From Eutypella sp. D-1 (Eukaryota > Ascomycota > Sordariomycetes > Xylariales > Diatrypaceae): 64,000 nt of DNA. The stretch spans positions 496,001-560,000 of the forward strand of contig JAJTTP010000022.1 of the NCBI GenBank assembly GCA_023313575.1, written 5' to 3'. Position numbers and translations under genes: made by a program. Below the pieces are notes generated by a model that was not told where the DNA came from, did no database searches, and saw only the letters and a program-made list of their open reading frames with translations. This document shows positions 22,763 to 34,360 of this stretch, in pieces. The stretch's first letter is position 1; each line of letters starts with the position of its first letter.

Positions 22763-23177
22763 TGTTATGGCCTGACTAGGCTAAGTGGGGGCTAGTAACC
22801 CTATTCGTTAACGGTACTGCCGGAAGAATAAAGACGTAAGCCAGCCACATTTAATAAGCTATAAAAAGAGCCACACATGGATCCGTTATGATCTATAAAT
22901 TTAAAGGTATTAATTAAATCCGTTACGATTTAAGGATTTAATATAATTATATATTTTAATGTCAGGAATAAAGGATATAAATAATATATAATTACGTTTA
23001 TTACCTTTTTTTTAAATAGTTTTTAAGCTTATTAGCTTATAATATAACTTAATTACTTAAAGCATTTTTTTTTTTATTATTACCAGACGTGATTATTTAT
23101 TGCTTAAAACCCTAGCACTCCTGCTAATATAAACCCCCTCGATTAAACTAATAGTTAGGAATAGACCAGCCGTTATA
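22763..23177. repeat. Left LTR-like repeat, nested element
   Basis: The last 230 bases or so (from about 22949) match 25989-26215 closely, sharing attagcttataatataactt and ctaatagttaggaataga. The first 180 bases are more divergent. Unusually for this block, it keeps several CA and TG dinucleotides (about 22763-22860), so RIP was weaker here. Confidence 0.65.
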
Positions 23178-25785
23178 AAAAATAATATCGGTTTTTTTAT
23201 TTTATTTACTTAAACGATAATTAATAATAAATTAATAAATAAAAAGTTATTAGGTTTAACGGGTTTATCGACGGTTAAATATTTTAACCGTAATAAAATA
23301 AGCCAGGTTTTAACAGTCGGAAAATATTTTAATTCGATATTAAAAACCTTTAAAATAATGGCGTTACTTTTTAAAAACGATAATAATAATTAATAACTTT
23401 TTATTATAAATTTTATAATTTATCTCCGTTAATATTAATTTATAAAAATAAAAAGTAATAAAATATAATTTGTTATAGTTATTTTTTTAAAAAATAACGG
23501 CGGTTAAAATAAAGTTAAATACGTCGGTTTTAACGATAATTTATCGTAAAGGATCGAAATAAGCTAAAATAAACGTTATAATAAACCGGTTTTTAAATTT
23601 TTTAAATATATAATTTATTTTTTCGGTCCATTTCTAATCTTTTAATTAACCTTTATTATTTTCGTTAATCGGTTTAACGATATTTAAAAACTTTTTAATA
23701 AATTTTCGATAAAAGTTTATAAAGTTAATAAACTTTTATAATTACTTTAATAATCGGGGGGCTTTTTAATTTATAATAATTTTAACCTTTTTAAGCAATA
23801 TAGCCGTGCCATTTTTACTGATAATAAATTTTACGAATTCCATTTTATAAACCGTTTATCTGCATTTTTAAAATGTAATGGTTAAATAATATTAAATAAA
23901 ACGGCGGAGGATTTTTTTAATTATTTTATTATGGCGTTCCCGTATAAAGGCGTAAATAAATAAGTTATTAATATAAATTAAAATACTATTATCGATTATA
24001 TTTTTAAAAATCTTATTTATTAAGCCGAAAAGTATAATTAAATATTTAAATAATCCGTATTTATATCTGAAAGCCGTTTTCCATTTATTACCTTTTTAAA
24101 TACGAATTAAATTAAAGTCAATTTTAAGGTTTATTTTTATAAATTATTTAACTTTTTTTAAATCTGTTTTATATTTTCGAAATAAAAAGTAATAAATAAC
24201 GGACGGGGATAATAATATTATTAAGTTTACAATAATTAATAATAAGCTTTAAAAAATCGTTAAAATCTGGTTTAAAGATAAATATTATAAAAACGGCGTA
24301 TAAAAAAATAAACTTATAAATACGTTTTATAAATAATATATTTTTTAACCATGATTTAAAGGTTTTAAATTTTATTTTATTTATAACGTAAAAAAGTCTT
24401 TACGGGGAAGTTTTATTTTTTATTAAGTTAATAGCATAATTTTATAGCTAATAATTAAGAAAATGTTTATTTACTTTTTTCGATATAATATAAATAAATT
24501 TATAAAATTTTAATAAAACTTTTTTTAATAAATTAATGTTATTATATGTTATTACGATTTTAATAAAAGGTTTAAAGCTGGTATAATATTTACGGCAATA
24601 ATCGGATAAAAAAATAATTTTATTTAAATTTACGTTAAAAAAATTAATAAATTAATAAATAGTTATTTATTATTAAGGAAAGATAATATTATATTTTTCG
24701 TTTACAAGGTTTAATTTAAAGCTTAACTGTATAAAATGGTTTTTTTAATGTTTTAAAACAAACTTATTAAAATAATATTTTTTAGATTTTAAAATTTTTA
24801 AGTTATTAAAAGTTATTATTTTTTTATAACGTTTCGATAAATAACGATAAGCAGTTTTTAAATACGGTATTTCGAGATAAATATAATAAATACGAAAATA
24901 TTAAAATTTAATAAAATTTTAATTATATATTTTCTTTTATTATATATTAACGTTATCGTAATTATCGGCTTAATACTTACTTTAAGCTTAAATTACGGCT
25001 TTTATAAAAGTTTTTAATTTCCTTAAGTTATTTATTTATAATTATAACGTTATTATCGATCGTAAGATATTTATATTTAATATTAATTATTTAAGTACCA
25101 TTTTAATTCGGCCGTAAGGTTTTATAACATATGGTATAAAAGTTATTTAAAAATCCGATTTGTTATTATTAAATTTAATAATTAACCGGGTTATATCGGG
25201 TTTTTTAATTTATTTAAAAGAATTAACGATTTACTTTTTTTTATTTTCGGAAACCTCGATTTTATTTCGTTTACGTTTAATAAAAAAGATTTTATTTTTT
25301 AAAGTTAATAAGTTTTTATTACGGGTATCCTTTTTAACGTAACAGGTTAAAGTATAATAATTATTACGCCCGTAACGTTAATAAAATATACTATTTTTTT
25401 TCGTTAATTAATATTAATTTAATTAATTTTTTAAGGGCCGTTTTAACGTTATTTTATTTTTAATTTTTAATATTAAGTTTATTAACGGCTTTAAAGTTTT
25501 TTAAAGATTAATTTAAACTAAAAACGGAATAATCTTTTTTATTTTTAAAAGGTTAACCCGATTTCGAATATTCCGTTATCGAAATAAGTATATTTTTTCC
25601 TTAATTTAGCCCCGGGGTAGATTATATATTTTTATATAAAAAACCCGTATCGCAGAAAATATTAATAAATTTCTTATCCGTTTTTAAAAGCTTTTTTAAA
25701 CGAAAAAAAATCATTTTAATTATCTTTTTTAAGATCACGTTAATAACATGCGTTTAAAAAGATATCCCGAATTATTAAACGGTAT

Positions 25786-26215
25786 TATTATAACCGGTCG
25801 GGCCATTAGGCTTAATGGGGCTAACACAGTAAGAAAAGATCCTTAATTTAAGTTCTAGAGAAAAAGATAGCTATATTAAAGTAAGCCATATGCGTTATAC
25901 GATTAAGAAAAATCGGTTAAATCGGTAATAATCTTAATAACGTTAGATCGTTATATTCGGATGCGATCTTAACGATTTAATAATAACCATATATTCTAAT
26001 ATTAAGAATAAAAAATATAAATAATATATAATTATATTTATTACTTTTTTTTTAAATAATTTTTAAACTTATTAGCTTATAATATAACTTAATTATTTAA
26101 AACATTTTTTTTTTATTATTACCAGATATAATTACTTATTACTTAAAACTTTAGCATTCCTGTTAACATAAACCCCTTAACTGGACTAATAGTTAGGAAT
26201 AGACTAGCCGTTACA
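25786..26215. repeat. Right LTR-like repeat, nested element
   Basis: This is the partner of 22763-23177. Its 3' half aligns well with differences that are mainly transitions in both directions. Its 5' part (about 25795-25985) also keeps some CA/TG but aligns poorly to the left copy. Confidence 0.62.
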
Positions 26216-26622
26216 ATTTTATTAAAAGTAATGAAAATAAAAAGTTCGAAATGTTAAGGATAAAAATTTAAAAAAAAGGCGTTAAAATTAGCTGTTTTTC
26301 GGGTAAAAAAGGAATAAATAATACCCGCTTAAATAAAAAACGGGCCGTTTTTTAATTTAAGTTATTAAATTTTTCGGAATAATTTAACGTATTATTTAAT
26401 TTATTTTATAAGGTAAAGTTAAAGGTATTAACGGGGATAATTTATATTTCTTTTATTAATAAATAAAATAAGGTTTATTTAACCGTTTTTACGTAAATAA
26501 ATAAAAATTTTTCGATTAAATCGTATACCGAAAAGTTTTAGCCTAAAATAGTTATAAAAAATACCTTATATAAATATAATAAAAAATATACAATAATTTT
26601 TTAAAAAAGATAATTAATTATT

Positions 26623-26913
26623 TATAATAAAAAAAGGTTATAGCTTAAATATAAAATATTAAATTTAATTAATAATTAATTAAAATCTTTTAAAAATACG
26701 ATACCTTTTTATTTATTTAAAAAAAGGTTAAAAAATAGGTTTAATATTTATATATAATCGTACGGAATACATATCTTAAAAAAATGGTTATATCTTCAGT
26801 CTGTTATATCCATTTTAACGCCCGTTAACGCCATATATTCTTATCTCCATTCTTAGCAGCCAACAAGTCCTTAGCAGTGCCGATCCTATATGGGGATACC
26901 CCCCCGTGTGACA
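26623..26913. repeat. Right LTR of the outer element
   Basis: The mirror image of the left LTR in mutation load: its 5' part is heavily mutated (TATAATAAAAAAAGG) and its 3' part is nearly intact (ATACCCCCCCGTGTGACA). Confidence 0.87.
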
Positions 26914-26918
26914 TCCAG
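26914..26918. repeat. Target-site duplication, right copy (TCCAG)
   Basis: Direct repeat of 20769-20773, immediately after the right LTR. Confidence 0.85.
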
Positions 26919-26937
26919 GATAGGGGCATTCGAGCCC

Positions 26938-26959
26938 ATATATATATATATATATATAT
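26938..26959. repeat. (AT)11 microsatellite
   Basis: A perfect AT run about 20 bases past the retroelement end. Confidence 0.95.
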
Positions 26960-27192
26960 GTATACGCTACCTACAGACCGACTATATATGTGACGGGTAA
27001 TTCCCTCTTTCCTATTTGTCTTGACACTCTACGTCTAGGTTATGTAAACCCTGAGACAAGCATCCCTGCCATCAATTGATCTTCCTCCCGTTCGTCGTGT
27101 TACATGCAGAGCCCATGTCTACTTGCATACGCCAAGGTCAATCCTACATTCTCAACGAAATTATATATAACTACCCAAGCTTATATAACTTG

Positions 27193-27322
27193 TGCGTGTC
27201 AAAAAGTCGTGGACAATAAAATTCGAACGATCTGCAATAAATCCTGGTGGTATTCAGCCACTATGGTGACTTGGTATCGTGGACGTTCGAATTTCATTGT
27301 CCACGACTTTTTTTTTGCGTGT
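27193..27322. mobile_element. Small hairpin element, MITE-like
   Basis: Two inverted arms of 30 bases (27201-27230 and 27283-27312) match at 28 of 30 positions and are separated by 52 bases. The arm core is GTCGTGGACAAT. The hairpin is bracketed by the direct repeat TGCGTGT (27193-27199 and 27316-27322), which could be a target duplication, although its right copy shares one T with the T run. There is no coding capacity. This is consistent with a miniature inverted-repeat element. The T run could also be a terminator after a stem, but no gene lies upstream. Confidence 0.5.
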
Positions 27323-29529
27323 GAACTCGTCGTATACGGAAGGGGAGGCTCCCCATGGCTATATAACTTATGGCATATAAGCTCCAACTACCAGGTAGGT
27401 AGTAAGTAGCCCAGTCCCAGACCCCCCTGGACATTTTTTGCCCTACATACATACATCAAGTCATGGAACAAAATGACAGCGAGTCCGGGGCTCGAAGGAG
27501 CTAAAAAACAGGTTGATGAAACGTGAGTAGTTAGAGGGCACATGGAATAAGGACCAAGCGATTGTACGCACGCGCACATGCACTCGCTACTGTTCATGAC
27601 ACCTCCGTTTATTTAAGTGTACGGACGAACAAGAGGAATAAACGGTGTCCCAGGTCGGTCGGGACGGTCATGCTGTCGAGCAGTGCAGTGCAGTGCAGCC
27701 GGTTGGTTTCTCCATTTCTTTTTCGAATAGGTAGCCGTTAGATAGCCGCCACCGGGCCGTCGTTGTCGTCGTGGAATGCTGAATAGCTAACGGCATCCGG
27801 AACCCGTACTTACCTATCCGCAATGAACCCAAGCGTCTCCCCTCCCCCCTGTCCCAACCCGGACAAATATCAACCAACGATGAACAATGATGTCTCCGTA
27901 ATCACTGCCTTGCAAGTTGTCCGGAAACCCAATGTTACTTAAAAAAAAAAAAAACTCCCTCCTAATAACCAATTCGAGGCCCGGCGAAGCTGAGCTGATC
28001 CCGCTTAAGAAATCTTGAACAACTTTCGGCTACGAAACGACGACACTAATGCTATGTATTAGCTAGATGGGCCGATGGGGGTGCGTGCTAATAAGCGGTA
28101 AAGCACCCCGCACTTCTAAAACTTGTGTGCCTACTGAGAGCAGTTAGGGCAGCTACCTAAGTGGGTAAGCCGGTTGGTGTGATCGCGGAGGGGGGGGGCG
28201 GTTTTTTCTGCAACTTGAGATTTTGGAACCTCCAACAACCAAAAAACACAAGTCATTCATTCATTGAGTTGCATCCTAGATAGACAGATTGATAGGGCAC
28301 ATTGTATGTAGCCAAGCAAATCAAAAGTCACATTCGGAATCAGATGGACGCTCTTTTTCTTATCTATCTACGTGTCTTAGTAATGCAATGCATCCCTCTC
28401 AGGCAACCAACCAGGCCATCTGAGGTGTCAAGGTGTGCGTTGTACGGTGTGCAAATGGGGAAACCCCATCAATCCATCATCAATATATATAATGCAATGG
28501 GAATTGCCGTCTCCTCCATAGGTGGGTGGAAGGAAGGAAGGCTGCAGGGGATTCTCAACGGGTGTAACCGTACCTAGGCACCGGTACGCTATAACGCCGG
28601 TACCGGGCTCAGGGCAAGTCCAGTTCAGTCCAGTCCAGTCCACTCCGGTTAAATCTTTTCGTAGGCAGGTGTGTAAGATCGGGGATACACCTGGATTAAG
28701 TCCGATCCTGGGTATTTACAATACCATTACAATATTCTTCCACTGGGCTATTTCTACCTCCGGATTTTGTCCTCAGACTTGCTAGACTGAGTACACATGT
28801 AGGTAAAATCACAGGCTTCGTTCTTGAAGAGGGACCGGGGACGTGGATAGCCTAGGAAGACATCGGTTACGTATATTCGATACAATCTCCAAGCAAGCCT
28901 AAGATTTTGCCAATCATTAATTACTCCATAACTGTCAAACTGCTGGCGCAGTCGGGTCCATAAATGGAAGCACGGCATTCCAATATCCATAATGTAGGTA
29001 GGTAGTGATGGTCTTTCCGGGGCTCCAAGCTTGTCTTGCTGGTTTTCCCTATAGGATACGGACACGCACCTAATGCAGGAAGAGAAAAAAAAAGACAGCA
29101 AGGTGAACCTACTAAGGAAACCTACCTACCAGGTATGCATAGCGGGACGAGTGCAATTGTTGATTTGACGATAAAATTTGATGTGAGTGGGACAGCCGGC
29201 GTCCATGGCGTCATTGTGCCGTGTCGGGTGTTGCCTATATAAGCTTTAGAGGGGCATTAGAGGGGCGTTAAGGTGCAAGCTACCTGCTCAAGCTATACCC
29301 GTGGACGTCGATAGGGCGTTGGAGGGTAAGTCGGAAGTGGTAAAGTCGTCATACTATACCTGCCTGGCATGCCTGGGCAGTAGGTAGTAGGTAATAGGGC
29401 AATAGCACACTCCTCATCCTCCCAGTCTCTAAGGTGATACGTGGCGAAGCTAAATGCAACCTTGGAACCGCCGGGCTCCTTCTCTGCCCCTCAAGCTCCT
29501 TAGGCCCCTCACCTGGGCATAGAGAGGGC

Positions 29530-29568
<39 letters not shown>

Positions 29569-29981
29569 ACCTTATCAAATCAGTTCATTGCGTCAACCCC
29601 TTGAAAGGAGAATTTGTCATACACTTGGAAAATCTTAGGGCCTAGACTTAGAACCTTTTGGTACTTTTAGGTATCTCCAGCTACCTTATGTACATGTGAG
29701 TAGGACATGTAGGTACTTAGGTATGGAGATAGATTGGATATAGACTGGATATGCCTAAGATTGGATGGAGGAAGGAGCTGTCTCCGAAAGGGATCTCCGA
29801 AACGGAGTCGGGTCCACGGGTACTAAAACTACCTAAGGCGGGTGGGTTGTATCATACAACTTTGTATGGAACATCTACAAAGGAGCATTTACCTCAAGGT
29901 ACTTCCCTACTTAACCACCTGCTTAGAGCTCTAACCCTCATCGCTCACCGTCCCTCACCCCAATTCCTCTTCCGTACTTAA
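27323..29981. other. Intergenic region up to the aldo-keto reductase
   Basis: No convincing gene. It has tacatacata, gcagtgcagtgcagtgcag (about 27681-27700), cagtccagtccagtcca (about 28624-28640), poly-A near 27940-27951 and a long (AG)n. The promoter of the aldo-keto reductase gene should lie in the last few hundred bases, where CT/CA-rich sequence precedes the start. Confidence 0.5.
29532..29567. repeat. (AG)18 microsatellite
   Basis: A perfect run of about 18 AG units, roughly 415 bases upstream of the aldo-keto reductase start; a possible GAGA-type promoter tract. Confidence 0.95.
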
Positions 29982-31139
29982 ATGTCGCGCACCCTCCGAG
30001 TTCTCTCCAACAACATCAACACCACCTTGAGAACCCAACTTACCACCAGATCTACCACCAGATCATTCACAGCCTCAGCAGCCGCCAAGATGCCAGTCAG
30101 AGGTGTTTTCGATCCCAAGGACATGCAGTTCCGCCACCTGGGCCCCACGGGTCTCAAGGTGAGCGCTCTGTCCTTGGGCGGTTGGTTGACGTACGGCGGA
30201 ACCCAGAAGGGCGACGTCGTCAAGCAGTGTCTGGAGACCGCCTGGAAGCACGGCATCAACACCTTCGACACCGCCGAGGCCTACGCCAACGGCGACTCCG
30301 AGGTCGAGATGGGCCGCGCTCTCAAGGAGCTCGACTGGCCCCGTGACGAGTACGTCCTGACCACCAAGATCTTCTTCGGTACCGGCCGCAAGGAGCCCAA
30401 CACCCGCGGCCTGAGCTGGAAGCACATCGTCGAGGGTCTCAAGAGCTCGCTGGCCCGTCTGGAACAGCCCTACGTCGACGTCGTCTTCGCCCACCGCCCC
30501 GACTACGCCACTCCCATGCGCGAGATCGTCGAGGGCTTCACCCAGGCCATCCGTAACCTGAACCTGGCTTACTACTGGGGCACCTCCGAGTGGACCGCCA
30601 TCCAGATCGAGGAGGCCACCCAGATCGCCGAGCGCTATAACCTGATCGCCCCCGTCGTCGAGCAGCCCCAATACAACGCCTTCCACCGCGAGCGCTTCGA
30701 GGTCGAGTACGCCGGCCTGTACGACCGCTACGGCTACGGCACCACCATCTGGTCGCCGCTGGCCTCGGGCTTGCTGACCGGCAAGTACAACGACGGCATC
30801 CCCGAGGGCTCGCGGTTCGCGAACCACGGCGACTTCTTCGAGAGCACCATCAAGCAGCTGCAGACGGAGGAGGGCAAGGCCAAGATCGAGAAGGTCAAGA
30901 AGTTGACGGCCATCGCCGAGCGCCTCGGCTCCAACACCGCCACCCTCGCCCTCGCCTGGGCCCTCAAGAACCCCAACGTCAGCACCGTCATCCTCGGCGC
31001 CACCAAGGTCGAGCAGATCGAGGACAACGTCAAGTCCATCAAGCTCGCCGAGAAGCTCACCCCCGATATCCTCGAGGAGATCGAGGGCATCCTCGGCAAC
31101 AAGCCCGCCCCGGTCCCCAAGTACGGCCGCGAGAGGTAA
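29982..31139 (+). CDS. Aldo-keto reductase, potassium-channel beta-subunit type
   Basis: Intronless as read, 385 residues. From about residue 48 it is a complete aldo-keto reductase barrel: [36 protein letters not shown] (Asp96, Tyr101), TTKIFF (Lys129), FAHRPD (His171), [16 protein letters not shown], and [14 protein letters not shown] near the C-terminus. The set Asp-Tyr-Lys-His is the family's catalytic tetrad. It matches the Kv-beta-like fungal enzymes, which are NADPH-dependent. The first 36 residues ([16 protein letters not shown], rich in Arg/Thr/Ser) look like a mitochondrial presequence; an ATG at 30090 ([11 protein letters not shown]) would give a cytosolic form of 349 residues. Codons overwhelmingly end in C, suggesting high expression. 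A possible 3' intron (31136-31209) would replace the last residues with ERERL. Confidence 0.93.
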   Translation: MSRTLRVLSNNINTTLRTQLTTRSTTRSFTASAAAKMPVRGVFDPKDMQFRHLGPTGLKVSALSLGGWLTYGGTQKGDVVKQCLETAWKHGINTFDTAEAYANGDSEVEMGRALKELDWPRDEYVLTTKIFFGTGRKEPNTRGLSWKHIVEGLKSSLARLEQPYVDVVFAHRPDYATPMREIVEGFTQAIRNLNLAYYWGTSEWTAIQIEEATQIAERYNLIAPVVEQPQYNAFHRERFEVEYAGLYDRYGYGTTIWSPLASGLLTGKYNDGIPEGSRFANHGDFFESTIKQLQTEEGKAKIEKVKKLTAIAERLGSNTATLALAWALKNPNVSTVILGATKVEQIEDNVKSIKLAEKLTPDILEEIEGILGNKPAPVPKYGRER

Positions 31140-32294
31140 ATGGATACCATGCCCCTAGTGCGCGCCCTCCGAAGAGGTTGACACCGGCTGACGGGATTTC
31201 TGTTCACAGGGAGCGTCTATGAGGGGCCCAACCAGACCGATGAGCGGTACCGGTGTGCCTGCTGACGCTGCTATCGCTGTGCGAGGGAAATGGCATCGTC
31301 ATTCGCATCGTCCAGCATCCGAGCGTCCGTTCCCGGAGTAGTCAGCCATATCGGAAATAGCAAACGTGGATCTGCAGCCTCCCCCTTCAAAAAAAAGAAA
31401 AATAAAATAAATAAGAAAATAATCAAAAGTACCGAATGCACGAGCGCATGTGAAATCCCATAACGTTGCCCCGAGAGGAGTGAAAGTTGCCAATAGGTAG
31501 TTTTTTTCGAGAAACCTGCGCAGATAGATAACGCAACATTGTGGCACGAACTAACTCACCAGTAAGTAGCCAGCCAGCCAGTTACCTGCCGGGCAGGTAA
31601 AGGGCGCCGCACCACCTCTCCTATCCATTGAGTGAGTAAGTAGAACCAATAAGCAAGAACAGACAAAAGTTGAGCGTGGAACACATATACAATACTCGTT
31701 ACTCCCACCACATCGAGGCGCTGCTAGCCGAACCCTCCCCGTGATGAAAGAAGTAGAAGCAGCGGGTGTATGTAGAACAGGGGAGAAGGATTTAGGGGAG
31801 GGGGGGGGGGGGGGTAAGCACTTTAATATAACTAGCTGGACTTCTCATTGCCAGCCGATATTACGTATGAACGAGCCCAGTCCCATCCAGTCGAGGTGGT
31901 ACGTATAATATGTATGTACGGTAAGGCTACGCCGCTACATACCTACATAAGGCAGTTGGTCGGGTCGGGTCGTACATACATACGCACGCATTGCTTGATC
32001 CCTGTCAGAACCCGTTGGATCTTCTTATGTAAGGCCGGGGGGGATGGGTGGGCGGTCAGGAAGGGTTACGCCACCACCATCAATATGTAAGAATGGATGG
32101 ATGAATTGCCTTGACTTGGCTTCTCGGGCAATAGATATTAATCTACATGACTGTAACTTAACTGCATATATGGATGGATGCGTGTTAACTACTATCTATC
32201 CACTTTTGGCTCGTAGAACAAAAAGAAATGTATTCTTCAGGCACGGGATGCCGTACCCGAACAGGTACCCGCACCGAACCGCAGATGACAACAT

Positions 32295-32313
32295 CCCCCC
32301 CCCCCCCCCCCCC
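32295..32313. repeat. Poly-C run (19)
   Basis: Uninterrupted C run on the + strand, about 310 bases before a G run of equal length (32624-32642). Confidence 0.93.
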
Positions 32314-32623
32314 ATGCGCGGACGGCGGACGCAATGTAAGGGATAAATGATAGAGATGCATATGCCCTCCATGCAAGGTATATATGTATGTATGTATGTA
32401 TGTATGCACGGCGGGCAAGCTCTATAATACTTCCTGGGGGTCGCTCCCTGCTAACTAATATACACATACTGGCTACAACCAAATGAGATTTCTTTTCCTG
32501 TGAGGGTAGCCTATAATCAAATCAAACCATGCGGTAAGTTTCGTCGATGACGAGGTTCCCCGCGGATCAAAAAAATGAATAAACTTAGGGGTAGTTTCGA
32601 TGTGAGCTTGGTGCGAATGCAAT

Positions 32624-32642
32624 GGGGGGGGGGGGGGGGGGG
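32624..32642. repeat. Poly-G run (19)
   Basis: Uninterrupted G run on the + strand, complementary to the C run at 32295-32313. Confidence 0.93.
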
Positions 32643-34360
32643 TTACGGGGTACGTAGGGATAATGGGTAGGTAGGTAGGGGGAAAGTAAACACTAGTTTC
32701 ACGATGCTTCTCAGCTGATTGTTGCTTAATAATTTAAAGCTTCACACCAGCCATGTTCCTTGAGTCGGCCTATTGTGAGCAATACTTTTCCATGCATATA
32801 GATAGATGCATAGATCTAATCCAAGTTCTGTAGCTATACAGCATGGGATTGTTGGCCGCACGAGTGAGTGATGATGTGGGTGGTAATCAGGCGGATGGAT
32901 GGGGAAAAAAAAAAGAAATAGAGATCGGGACTCGAAGAGAACGTCTTGGGGAAAAAAAAAAGAGACAGGGAAAGAAAAAACACCAAAAAAAGGGCCCAAC
33001 TGTCTCTCCCCCAGCTTCACTCAAGACGGCTCAGGCAAGCTGAACAATCCCAAGCTCCACCAGGATCGTTAAGAACAGCCGGAGCAAGGTGCTAGGGCGT
33101 GGACTTGGACCACCGTCGTCCCGGGGTGGAAGTGCGTCACCGCCACCCAAACCTCCCCGGTACTCATTGAATCCCCAGTCGGATTGGGTGGTACCTGAGG
33201 GTGGAAAGCAAACAAAGCCGTGCAATTTGTTGTGTAGTGCTAACCCCCTCGGCCAACCCGACCAAGTCATCTCATACCGGGTATAGACGTACCCTAGCTT
33301 GTTGGAAAACTGAGCTGTTATTATGGTATAAGGCACCTGGGTAGGTGGGGAGGTAGGTACCTGCCTGCCGTGGTTCTCCCGGGGTTTATACGGAGGGAAG
33401 GTACGCCTCTGTCCCGAGACGCGTCGACGCGGCGGGGTGGGGTGAGTACGCGGTTATTGGACGCGGGGTGAGGTAAGGTGGTGGTAGCTCTGATAGCTAC
33501 CCCCCTCGTAACTTAGACGCAGCTCATGCTACCGGAGCTAGAGGGGTATCCCCCTCCTCTTTCCCCCTATTGTTCGATTGGATTAATACGAGTTCAACCT
33601 ACATGGTAGGCACCCGCTGCAAGCTATTCTGCTCCGCTAGATATCATAAAATCAGCAGAGCTGGGGGGATCTACTTCGTCTCTTCTCATATTATGCTATG
33701 CATACAATCTAAGACAAGTTTATGAAAGAGGCTGGACGGCGGCACGCTTATACGTTTATGTGATATGGGATGGTTATGACAGTATGACAACTGATTTGAT
33801 CACATTGGTCTCGTGAAAAAAATTCGGAAATCCAGGAAATCGGTACTAGATCAGATGGACTGAACACGGTGAGTGCAACTTGCACACTTCAGGAACTCAG
33901 ATACGGCAGCGCCGGGACACAGAAAGACCCTACCGTCCAGGACTCCAGCGAACGGGAGGGAAGAGCGGATTCGAAACGTCTCATTATCATTCATAACGGT
34001 TCAATTCAATTCAGTTCGTTTATACAGGGGCAGCACTATAAACAATCCAGTCAAGCGACGACGAACACTACGACACCACTACGACACCAACCCATTCCCC
34101 ATTCCATCAGCCTTATGCGTTGACCGAAACTCAAGTATGGCATGGCATCGCAATTCTGTCCCCCCAACACCAGACTCCTCTCCCCTCCCCCTTCACGAAC
34201 GGGCAGTGTGGGGCGTGACATAGCCTAGCCTTCCGCACGCGGGTCGGGTGACATACATGTATCGAAATCGTAAAGACGTAGACTCGTGCCAGACATGCCA
34301 TGACGCGACATGCAATGGGGGGCATCATAGGTATCATAGGCAGGCAGGTAGCAAGCAAGA

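Larger units (their letters stand above)
22763..26215. mobile_element. Second LTR-like element nested inside
   Basis: Two direct repeats of about 415 and 430 bases (22763-23177 and 25786-26215) lie inside the outer element and enclose 2.6 kb of RIP-mutated sequence. The left copy starts TGTTATGG and ends CCGTTATA; the right starts TATTATAACC and ends CCGTTACA, consistent with TG...CA termini after transitions. No target duplication is visible (aaaaa on the left, atttt on the right), so the boundaries or the insertion history are uncertain. At 2.6 kb the interior is too short for a complete gag-pol, and no frame survives. Confidence 0.6.
20774..26913. mobile_element. RIP-degraded LTR retroelement, 6.1 kb
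   Basis: Direct terminal repeats of about 292 bases (TGTGAC start, GTGACA end) flank an extremely AT-rich interior, and the whole is bounded by a 5-bp TCCAG duplication. The interior bears the RIP signature: C and G are strongly depleted except in CG context, and TA/AA/TT dominate. For example, the 60 bases 21301-21360 contain no CA and no TG dinucleotide. No reading frame of any length survives, so gag and pol cannot be recognised and the orientation is unknown. Subtracting the second repeat pair inside it (22763-26215) leaves about 2.7 kb, too short for an autonomous element, so it was non-autonomous or deleted. The boundary between normal and AT-rich DNA coincides with the LTR ends. RIP implies that other copies existed in the genome. 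Confidence 0.88.
31140..34360. other. Intergenic region with long C/G homopolymers
   Basis: About 3.2 kb with no supported gene. It contains 15 G (31800-31814), 19 C (32295-32313), 19 G (32624-32642), tatgtatgtatgtatgtatg (about 32385-32405), gtaggtaggtagg (about 32667-32679) and many tacatacata words. Frames such as 33031-33336 (-) show no recognisable domain. Both flanking genes end in this stretch. Confidence 0.55.

Noticed and set aside
25160..25342. 60-codon frame in the AT-rich block
   Set aside because: It is rich in Leu, Ile and Phe because the DNA is AT-saturated; it is not a preserved gag or pol fragment.
29751..29981. 76-codon + frame just before the aldo-keto reductase
   Set aside because: Leader or promoter sequence with no homology that I can see; the reductase start follows with its own good ATG.
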